Made by a program: the position numbers and the translations under genes
Assembly (NCBI RefSeq): GCF_000341105.1
Contig: NZ_ANBB01000045.1
Coordinates: forward strand, 1-64,000
Direction of reading: 5' to 3'
Origin: Nocardiopsis potens DSM 45234
Lineage (GTDB): Bacteria > Actinomycetota > Actinomycetes > Streptosporangiales > Streptosporangiaceae
DNA length: 64,000 nt
Part shown: positions 1 to 7,765 of the stretch, piece by piece
How the letters are laid out: each line of letters begins with the position of its first letter
Numbering within the stretch: position 1 is the stretch's first letter
The notes under the pieces: generated by a model
What the model saw: only the letters and a program-made list of their open reading frames with translations
Databases searched by the model: none
What the model was told of the DNA's origin: nothing

Positions 1-1
1 G

Positions 2-94
2 CACAACAAGTGGCGGCTGCGGGTGATCGAGCGCGAGCACCCCGACATGGTGATGGAACCGCTGCTGGCCGGCGGCGTCGACCCGGGGGAATGA
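2..94 (+). CDS. C-terminal end of an unidentified protein (cut by window edge)
   Basis: An open frame enters from the left edge and stops with TGA at 92-94. It gives about 30 residues beginning HNKWRLRVIEREHPDMV and ending DPGE. The codons have the G/C third positions expected of a real gene here. The fragment is too short for me to name a family. It lies on the same strand as citrate synthase but 410 bases upstream, so it is probably a separate transcription unit. Confidence 0.5.
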   Translation, partial: HNKWRLRVIEREHPDMVMEPLLAGGVDPGE

Positions 95-504
95 GGCGCT
101 CTGCGCACTCTGTGCACAGATGTGCGCATGAGTGAACGGCGACGAATGACATACGGAATCATCACGATTCTCCCCGCCGAGCTGGGAAGGACTCCTTCGG
201 TGGGAAGTTTCACAGGGGCGCCGAGCCGAGGCCGGCGACCTCTGACCGGGCACGGCGTTGCCGTCGCGTGACGACCGGCTCATCCTGCGTGCGTAAAAAC
301 TTTCATTTATTTACAGTACGATGAATCCGGGTACTGCTTCCGGTGTGTCTCACGTCACCTGTTCGTGAATGCGTGAGAATTGTATGATTTTACTTCACTG
401 GAGTTTAATAAAAGGGAACAAAGTCAGTACCGAAAGCGTGGCGGGGGGCACCCCTCCGCACGCCCCCGCACCCCGCCTGGAAGGCTTGAAAGGTTGGCTC
501 GGGC
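95..504 (+). promoter_or_regulatory. Long A+T-rich leader of citrate synthase, no gene seen
   Basis: This 410-base gap has no convincing coding frame. Positions roughly 290-420 are unusually A+T-rich for the window, with runs such as TTTCATTTATTTACAG and AGTTTAATAAAAGG, and so are the likely promoter and 5' leader of gltA. I could not single out one -35/-10 pair with confidence. The A+T-rich block ends about 85 bases before the gltA start, which implies an untranslated leader. Confidence 0.4.
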
Positions 505-1800
<1,296 letters not shown>

Positions 1801-1843
1801 GTCCGCGCCGCCCCGCGACGGGCGGCGGGCCGGCGGCCACCGG

Positions 1844-1878
1844 GTGCGGTGGGCGGCAGAGGACGCCGCCCACCGCAC
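1844..1878 (+). terminator. Hairpin terminator after gltA
   Basis: A perfect inverted repeat with 14-base arms (1844-1857 and 1865-1878, GTGCGGTGGGCGGC) and a 7-base loop lies 44 bases after the gltA stop. There is no clear U-tract, which is usual in this DNA. Confidence 0.75.
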
Positions 1879-1961
1879 TCTTCGCGGTTCCGAAGTCACT
1901 TTGAGTGAGAATTTCCCTTCCGTTGGTGATCGCCCCGGAAGGCAGCGGGCACCTCTCGACC

Positions 1962-2510
1962 ATGCTCGACTTCTTGAGCCGGAACTGGTGGGTCCTGACC
2001 GTGCGCGGCGTCGCCGCCCTGCTCTTCGGGCTGCTCGCGCTCTTCTGGCCGGAGATGACCGCCATCGTGCTGGCCCTGCTGTTCGGCGCCTACGCACTGG
2101 TCGACGGGGTGCTCGCCGGCGTCCACGCGGTCCAGGCCGACCCCGGGAGCCGCATCCCGCTGGTGGTGGAGGCGGTGGTCGGCATCCTGCTCGGCATCGC
2201 CGCGCTGCTCTGGCCGGTGGCCACCGTCGTCGTGCTCACCGTCCTCATCGGCGCCTGGGCGGTGATCACCGGCATCGTCGAGATCATCGCGGCCATCCGG
2301 CTGCGCAAGGAGATCACCGGCGAGTGGCTGTACATCCTCAGCGGCGTGCTCTCGGTCTGCTTCGGCCTGCTGCTGTGGTTCTGGCCGCTGGGCGGCGCGG
2401 TGGCCATCGCGCTCATCATCGGCGTCTACGCGGTCTTCTTCGGCATCGTGCTGATCTTCCTCAGCCTGCGGCTGCGCAAACTCCGCGGCACCCCGGGCCC
2501 CGCCGCCTGA
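1962..2510 (+). CDS. HdeD/DUF308-family membrane protein
   Basis: A small integral membrane protein of about 182 residues. It consists almost wholly of six hydrophobic helices in three related pairs, each carrying the family pattern of a small-residue helix followed by FGxxxLFWP-like turns (LLALFWPEMTAIVL, AALLWPVATVVVL, LLWFWPLGGAVAI). HdeD in Escherichia coli belongs to an acid-resistance region, but the actinobacterial members have no defined role. I chose the ATG at 1962 because the family starts about ten residues before NWWVLTVRG; the same frame is open back to GTG 1905. Confidence 0.85.
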   Translation: MLDFLSRNWWVLTVRGVAALLFGLLALFWPEMTAIVLALLFGAYALVDGVLAGVHAVQADPGSRIPLVVEAVVGILLGIAALLWPVATVVVLTVLIGAWAVITGIVEIIAAIRLRKEITGEWLYILSGVLSVCFGLLLWFWPLGGAVAIALIIGVYAVFFGIVLIFLSLRLRKLRGTPGPAA

Positions 2511-2526
2511 CCCCGCAACCCCCGCC

Positions 2527-2604
2527 CGCCCCCCGGCGGTCTTGACGTCGCGAGCCCGTCAGCGTGCTCTGACAGGTCCGCGACGTCAAGACCACCGGGG
2601 GGCG
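2527..2604 (+). terminator. Very long hairpin between HdeD-like gene and kinase gene
   Basis: Arms of 26 bases (2527-2552 and 2579-2604) pair with one mismatch. Their core is GGTCTTGACGTCGCG / CGCGACGTCAAGACC. The 26-base loop itself holds a smaller stem, GTCAG-cgtgct-CTGAC. It follows the HdeD-like stop by 16 bases and probably ends that transcript. The arm length is well beyond what termination needs. Confidence 0.65.
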
Positions 2605-2710
2605 TACCGCTCGCGGTGTAGCGGGGGTGTCGACCGCGGGCCGACGACGCCCGCCCCGCCGCCCGCATAGCGTTCTCCCTGGACCGCGCGGACCGGGAGA
2701 GGGAGGCGCC

Positions 2711-3901
2711 ATGGCGGAGGGCCGGCCCGAGAGGGAGAGGCCGTGGTCGTACCGGCTGACCGGGCGGCGGCTCAACATCGCCTGCGCGGTGCTGCTCGCG
2801 GTGGCGCTGGTGCTCGGCGAGGCGGTGTTCACCGCGGCCCGGGGCGCCTCCGTCCAGCCGCACATCATCGCGTTGCTGCTGGTCGGCTCGGCGTCGATCG
2901 CGGTACTGGACCGGTTCCCCTTCGCCACCGCCGCGGTCGTCGGCCCCGCCCTCCCGCTCTACTACATCTTCGGTGCCACCGACAGCTGGCTGCCGTGGTT
3001 CCTGCTGGTCGCGGCGGTGGTCCTGCTCGCCTCGGCGCGCAGGCGGGCGGCGGCCGACGCCACCCTGCTGATCTCCCTCGCGATGTTCGCCGTCGGCGAG
3101 CTCTTCGACTTCCAGCTGTGGCGGGCGCTGGCCATCGCCGCGTGGATGGCGGTGGTGCTCGCCCTCGGCGAGATCGCCCGCAGCCGCAATGCCTACCTGC
3201 GGGAGGTGGAGGAGCGCGCCGCGGAGGCCGAGCGGACCCGCGAGGAGGAGGCCCGGCGCCGCGCCACCGAGGAGCGGATGCGCATCGCCCGGGAGCTGCA
3301 CGACGTCATCGCGCACAACATCTCGCTGATCAACGTGCAGGCCGCGGCCGCCGGGCACCGGCGCGACCCGGAGCAGGCCTACGCCGCGCTGGACGCGATC
3401 AAGGAGACCAGCAAGGAGACGCTGCGCGAGGTGCGCGCCACCCTCGGGGTGCTGCGCCAGGTCGACGAGGACGGCGGGGGCGGCGCGCCGGTCGACCCCG
3501 CCCCCACCGCCGACCGGATCGGGGAGCTGGTCGAGGCGGCCCGCAAGGCCGGCCTGGACGCGCGCCTCACCGTGCACGGCGAACCCGGCCGGCCGCCCTC
3601 CGCCCAGGTGGGCCTGGCCGCCTACCGGATCGTGCAGGAGGCGCTGGCCAACGTCCGCCGGCACGCCGGGGCCTCCTCGGTGAGGGTGGCCGTCGGGTAC
3701 GCGCCCGGCGAACTGGCGGTGGAGGTCGCCGACGACGGCAGCGGCGGCGCGGAGCCGCCCGCCGAGGGCAACGGGCTGCGCGGGATGCGCGAGCGGGCGG
3801 CCGCGCTCGGCGGCAGGATCACCGCGGGCCCGCGCCCCGGAGGCGGCTTCCTGGTCCGCGCCGAGCTGCCCACCGGGGGTGCGGACACGACCGGCGACTG
3901 A
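2711..3901 (+). CDS. Sensor histidine kinase, NarL-type (HisKA_3)
   Basis: Membrane histidine kinase of 396 residues that should autophosphorylate and pass phosphate to the adjacent response regulator. Residues ~20-160 hold four to five membrane helices with almost no extracellular loop, so it probably senses a membrane or intramembrane cue. A short coiled coil follows, then the dimerisation box RIARELHDVIAHN with the phospho-acceptor His near residue 197. The ATPase domain has EALANVRRHA (N box) and VADDGSGG / GNGLRGMRERA (G boxes). GGGAGG lies 4 bases before the ATG. The signal is unknown. Confidence 0.93.
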   Translation: MAEGRPERERPWSYRLTGRRLNIACAVLLAVALVLGEAVFTAARGASVQPHIIALLLVGSASIAVLDRFPFATAAVVGPALPLYYIFGATDSWLPWFLLVAAVVLLASARRRAAADATLLISLAMFAVGELFDFQLWRALAIAAWMAVVLALGEIARSRNAYLREVEERAAEAERTREEEARRRATEERMRIARELHDVIAHNISLINVQAAAAGHRRDPEQAYAALDAIKETSKETLREVRATLGVLRQVDEDGGGGAPVDPAPTADRIGELVEAARKAGLDARLTVHGEPGRPPSAQVGLAAYRIVQEALANVRRHAGASSVRVAVGYAPGELAVEVADDGSGGAEPPAEGNGLRGMRERAAALGGRITAGPRPGGGFLVRAELPTGGADTTGD

Positions 3902-3990
3902 CCCGTCCGCACGCCTGCACGCCGCCGCCCGGTGGTGCAGTATGGGGGCGCTCGCCGGGCCGCGGCCCGGCCCTACCCGGGAGGCCGAGA

Positions 3991-4656
3991 ATGATCCGCG
4001 TGGTGATCGCCGACGACCAGACCCTCGTCCGCGCCGGGTTCCGGTCGATGCTGGAGGGCGAGGACGACATCGAGGTGGTCGGCGAGGCCGCCGACGGCGC
4101 GGAGGCGGTCGCCCTGGCCGCCCGGGAGCGGCCCGACGTGGTGCTGATGGACATCCGGATGCCCGGCGTCGACGGGCTGGAGGCCACCCGCCGGATCGCC
4201 GCCGACGACCGGCTGTCCGGGGTCCGGGTCGTCATCCTCACCACCTTCGACCTGGACGAGTACGTCTACGGCGGGCTGAAGTCCGGCGCCGCCGGGTTCC
4301 TGGTCAAGGACACCGAGCCGATGGAGCTGATCCACGGGGTGCGGGTGGTCGCCCGCGGCGACGCGCTGCTGGCGCCCTCGGTCACCCGCCGGCTCATCTC
4401 CGAGTTCGCCGGCCGGATCAAGGAGCCGCCGCCCGCCCCCAGGCTGAACAGCCTCACCGAGCGGGAGCGCGAGGTGCTCTCCGCGGTCGCCGCCGGGCTG
4501 AGCAACGAGGAGCTCGCCCGGCGCCTGGTGGTCAGCCCCGCCACCGCCAAGACCCACGTCAGCCGGGTACTCACCAAGCTCGGCGCCCGGGACCGCGCCC
4601 AACTGGTGGTGATCGCCTACGAGTCCGGCGTGGTCCGCCCCGGCTGGCTCTCCTGA
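3991..4656 (+). CDS. LuxR/NarL-family response regulator
   Basis: A 221-residue DNA-binding regulator, the evident partner of the kinase 89 bases upstream. The receiver domain (residues 1-120) has the acidic pair in IADDQ, the phospho-acceptor Asp in DVVLMDIRMPG near residue 53, Thr in LTTFD and Lys in LVKDT. The C-terminal helix-turn-helix (about 145-210) carries the LuxR signature LTEREREVLSAVAAGLSNEE and ATAKTHVSRVLTKLGARDR. It probably controls its own operon and unknown targets. GAGG lies 6 bases before the ATG at 3991. Confidence 0.95.
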   Translation: MIRVVIADDQTLVRAGFRSMLEGEDDIEVVGEAADGAEAVALAARERPDVVLMDIRMPGVDGLEATRRIAADDRLSGVRVVILTTFDLDEYVYGGLKSGAAGFLVKDTEPMELIHGVRVVARGDALLAPSVTRRLISEFAGRIKEPPPAPRLNSLTEREREVLSAVAAGLSNEELARRLVVSPATAKTHVSRVLTKLGARDRAQLVVIAYESGVVRPGWLS

Positions 4657-4672
4657 CCGCCCCTTCCCACAG

Positions 4673-5132
4673 GCGCGGCGCCCCACGGGGCGGGGGTCCA
4701 AGCGGGCGGCGACGGCAGCGGCAGGGGCGGGGCGGAGGCGGTCGCCCGGGCGCGGGCCCCACGGGGTGCAGGTTCAGGCGGGCGGCGAAGGCGGCGGTGG
4801 GGACCGGCTGGTCGGTCGGGCGCGGCGCCCTACGGGGTGAGGGTTCAGACAGGCGGCGACGGCAGAGGTGGGGACGGGGTGCAGATGGTCGCCCGGGCGC
4901 GGCGCCCCACGGGGTCGGGGTTCAAGCCGGCGGCGAAGGCAGCGACGGGGACCGGCCGGTCGGTCCGGCGCGGCACGTCGCGGAGCGAAGGTTCAAGCAG
5001 CGGCGACGGCAGCGGCAGGGGCGAGGCAACGGTGGTCGCCCGGGTGTCGGGCCCCACGGGGTGAAGGTTCAAGCGGGCGGCGACGGCGGGAGGGGACCGG
5101 CTGGTCGGTCGGGCGCGGCAGAGCGGGGTGGG
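4673..5132. repeat. Left cluster of ~70-77 bp GC-rich repeats
   Basis: Six full units and a partial seventh begin near 4673, 4751, 4820, 4897, 4968, 5044 and 5113. The common pattern is GCGCGGCGCCCCACGGGG, then GGTTCAAGC, then GGCGGCGACGGC. Units alternate between two endings: GGTCGCCCGGG (~77 bp, units 1, 3, 5) and GGACCGG..GGTCGGTCGG (~70 bp, units 2, 4, 6). All six frames stay open over long stretches simply because of base composition, and no frame looks conserved between units, so I treat it as non-coding. Confidence 0.8.
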
Positions 5133-5250
5133 CCGGCCGGGGCGGGTCTGGGGGGCGGGGCGCCGTTCCCGCGTCGCCCGGGCGCCGGGGCCGGCCGTCT
5201 CTGAAACCGCCACACCTCTCTGACCTGGGTAAATACGCAGGGTGATGGCG

Positions 5251-5569
5251 GGGTGGGCCGCCCTGCGCACCGCGAGAGCACCCCGGTGATTCCTGGGCGC
5301 GCACCCTGGGCCGGATCGGGCCCCGAGAGGCCCGGATCGCCCTGATCGGGCCGGTGATCGGGGGTTCGAGCCGCCCGCAAGGCCGCAAAGCAGGGGGCCG
5401 GAACCCGGGGAGGGCAGAGGCGGGGGCGAGATGTCGCTTTTGCCCTGCCGAGAGGGCCCGCCTTGGCCACTCTGAGTAACCGGCGAGGGGGTGGTGGGGG
5501 GTTTCGGGGCTTACTACTCGCTGGTAGATGTAATCGGAGTGCTCTCGCGGTGCGCAGGGCACCCCACCC
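5251..5569. repeat. Inner inverted repeat at the centre of the repeat field
   Basis: The 31 bases at 5251-5281 are the reverse complement of 5539-5569 with two mismatches (shared core GCTCTCGCGGTGCGCAGGGC). They flank a ~257-base centre that contains no convincing gene. With the oppositely oriented repeat clusters outside, this makes a nested inverted structure centred near 5400. Confidence 0.75.
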
Positions 5570-5669
5570 TCGCCCGATCCTCGCCGCAAACCAGGCATAC
5601 AGGGATAAGGCCGCCCTGGTGGGTGCGGGCCGGGCCGGTGAACGCGGCGCCCGGCCCCTCCCGCCCTCG

Positions 5670-6083
5670 CCGCCCGTTTGAACCCCGGCCCCGTGGGGTG
5701 CCGCGCCCGGGCGACCGCCTGCACCCCGCCCCACCGCCGCCGTCGCCGCCTGCTTGAACCTGCACTCTGCGAGACGCCGCGCCCGACCGACCAGCCGGTC
5801 CCCACCGCCGCCCTCGCTGCCCGCCTGAACCTTCGCTTCGCGGGGCGCCGCGCCGGACCGACCGGCCGGTGCCCACCGCCGCCGTCGCTGCTCGCTTTAA
5901 CCCTCGCCCCGTGGGGCCCGACACTCGGGCGACTGCCTCCGCCCCGGTCCTGCCCTCGCCGTCGCCGCCCGTCTTGACCTTCGCTCTGCGGGGCGCCGCG
6001 CCGGACCGACCGGCCGGTGCCCCTCCCCGCCTTCGCCGCCCGCTTGAACCTTCACTCCGTGGGGCGCCGGGCCTGGGCGGGGC
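5670..6083. repeat. Right cluster of the same repeats in inverted orientation
   Basis: About six units of the repeat seen at 4673-5132, here as its reverse complement. Anchors are GCCGTCGCCGCC, GCTTGAACC and CCCCGTGGGGC-like blocks, for example near 5690, 5755, 5830, 5895, 5970 and 6045. The two alternating endings are again present (CGACCGACCAGCCGGTC type and CCCGGGCGACCGCC type). The units have diverged by substitutions but keep their spacing. Confidence 0.8.
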
Positions 6084-6334
6084 ACCTTTTGTTCCTCTCC
6101 CTTCCCCCGAGTTCCTCGTTGTTCCTCGTTGCGGCGGCCACTTGGCGGCGGGCGCCTTGAGACGGCAGCAGCGTCAAGATCATCGACCTGGGGACGCTCG
6201 CCGCAGGGCTCCGGTTCGGGACTGGCCACAGGCGGCCGAACGCCGCAGGGCCCCTTGTCCAGGGCGTTCGGCTGACTGAGACTCATGGGCATCGGGCGTC
6301 TCGGGCGACCAGGGCGAGGACTCCCGGCAAGGGG
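6084..6334. other. Gap before the PknG operon with one hairpin
   Basis: No gene seen. A short tandem repeat GTTCCTCGTT occurs twice near 6111-6132. A perfect 10-base inverted repeat, GCCGAACGCC (6235-6244) and GGCGTTCGGC (6263-6272), lies about 65-100 bases before the first gene of the operon and could be a leader hairpin or an operator. No promoter could be assigned. Confidence 0.4.
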
Positions 6335-7765
6335 GTGGCAGAGGCGGTGGTGGACACGCGCACGCTGGACGGGGTGCTCCACGTGCGCGACCGCGTCGCC
6401 GCCGTCCTCGTCGAACTCGACCGCGGCGTCGCCCACCGGCTGCTCCAGGGCGCCGAGCTGACCGGCGCCACCCGGGAGCGCTGGGAGCGGGGCCGCGCCG
6501 AGCTCGCCCTGCTGTGGCGCCTCTTCGACGCCTACGGGCACGCCGCCTCCCGGGCCGAGGCGGCCCGGGGCGACCCCGCCGCACTCGCCGCGCTGCTCGG
6601 CGGCGACTCCGTGGAACTGGTCCGGCCCGAGGCGGCCGCCGGGGAGGCCGGCCTGCTCGGTGCGGAACCGGAGCGGTACACCTTCGATGCCGCGGTGCGG
6701 CGGATGAGCGCCGCCTACGACACCGGTGCCGCCGCCGTCGCCGCGATCGACGCGGCCTGGGCCGAACTGCTGCCCCGGGTGGAGCGGCTGGAGGCCGCGC
6801 TCGCCGAAGCCGACGCCGCGGCCGGCCGGACCGGCCCCGCCCCGGGCCGGGACGCGCTCGCCGCCGGGATCGCCGAGGCCGCCGCCGCGGTCCGCACCGA
6901 CCCGCTCGGCGTCGGCGCCGGCACCGCCCGCCTAGACCGGCTCGACGCCGATGCGGCCCGGCTGCTGGAGGCGGTGCGCGCCGCGGAGCGCGCCCGCACC
7001 GGCTTCCCCGCCCGCCGTGCCGGGCTCGCCGTCGAGGTCGCCGAGGCGGACGCCGCCGCCGAGGCCGCCCGCCGGAGCCGGGACCGCACCGGCGCGCGGA
7101 TCGCCGGCCCCGCCCCGGCCGCCCCGCCGGACACCGCCGCGCTGCACGGCCGCCTCGCCGACCTGGACCGGCTCCACCGCGACCGGCGCTGGACCGAGCT
7201 GGCGGCCGCCGCCGACGCGGTGCAGCGGGACGCCCGCGCCGTCGCCGACGCGGCGCGCCGCTGCGAGCGGGCCGACGCCGAGCTGCTCGCCCGGCGCGCC
7301 GAGCTCCGCGGCCGGCTGGACGCCTACCGGACGAAGGCGGTCCGGCTGGGCCTCGCCGAGGACCCCGGGGCGGCGCGGCTGCTGCGCACCGCGCACGGCC
7401 TGCTCTGGTCCGCCCCCTGCGACCTGGCGGCGGCCGAGGCGGCGCTCGCCGACTACCGGCGCGCCGTCGCCGACGCGGCGCGCCGCTGCGAGCGGGCCGA
7501 CGCCGAGCTGCTCGCCCGGCGCGCCGAGCTCCGCGGCCGGCTGGACGCCTACCGGACGAAGGCGGTCCGGCTGGGCCTCGCCGAGGACCCCGGGGCGGCG
7601 CGGCTGCTGCGCACCGCGCACGGCCTGCTCTGGTCCGCCCCCTGCGACCTGGCGGCGGCCGAGGCGGCGCTCGCCGACTACCGGCGCGCCGTCGCCGCAG
7701 CGTCGGAGCGCCCCGCGGCGCCCGCAGCCCGGGGGACCCGAGGGAGAGGAGGGACGCCCCGATGA
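6335..7765 (+). CDS. Alanine/arginine-rich coiled-coil protein, first gene of the PknG operon
   Basis: A 476-residue, mostly helical cytoplasmic protein with no signal peptide or membrane helix, rich in Ala, Arg, Glu and Asp in heptad-like patterns. I do not recognise a family. Residues ~303-452 are two identical 75-residue copies (starting VADAARRCERADAELLARR) produced by an exact DNA duplication. The start is uncertain: GTG 6335, 6347 and 6350 are in frame, and AGAGG at 6340-6344 would best serve GTG 6350. The stop overlaps the pknG start as ATGA, so translation is coupled; it probably acts as an accessory or scaffold for the kinase. Confidence 0.8.
   Translation: MAEAVVDTRTLDGVLHVRDRVAAVLVELDRGVAHRLLQGAELTGATRERWERGRAELALLWRLFDAYGHAASRAEAARGDPAALAALLGGDSVELVRPEAAAGEAGLLGAEPERYTFDAAVRRMSAAYDTGAAAVAAIDAAWAELLPRVERLEAALAEADAAAGRTGPAPGRDALAAGIAEAAAAVRTDPLGVGAGTARLDRLDADAARLLEAVRAAERARTGFPARRAGLAVEVAEADAAAEAARRSRDRTGARIAGPAPAAPPDTAALHGRLADLDRLHRDRRWTELAAAADAVQRDARAVADAARRCERADAELLARRAELRGRLDAYRTKAVRLGLAEDPGAARLLRTAHGLLWSAPCDLAAAEAALADYRRAVADAARRCERADAELLARRAELRGRLDAYRTKAVRLGLAEDPGAARLLRTAHGLLWSAPCDLAAAEAALADYRRAVAAASERPAAPAARGTRGRGGTPR
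7235..7697 (+). repeat. Exact 225-bp tandem duplication inside the coiled-coil gene
   Basis: A 225-base unit starting at 7235 is repeated without any visible change at 7460, followed by 13 bases of a third copy (7685-7697). The unit is 75 codons, so the frame is kept. The lack of any silent difference shows a recent event or a copy-number-variable tract. Confidence 0.9.

Noticed and set aside
4673..5132. Repeat cluster considered as a CRISPR array
   Set aside because: The whole ~70-77 bp unit repeats with diverged copies; there are no constant short repeats with unique spacers and no cas genes.
5341..5420. GGGTTCGAGCC near 5363 resembling a tRNA T-loop
   Set aside because: The flanking bases do not form a T-stem, and no D-arm, anticodon arm or acceptor stem can be drawn.
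4837..5977. Several open frames on both strands inside the repeat field
   Set aside because: They are Arg/Gly/Pro-rich, exist in all frames, do not agree between repeat units and have no ribosome-binding sites.
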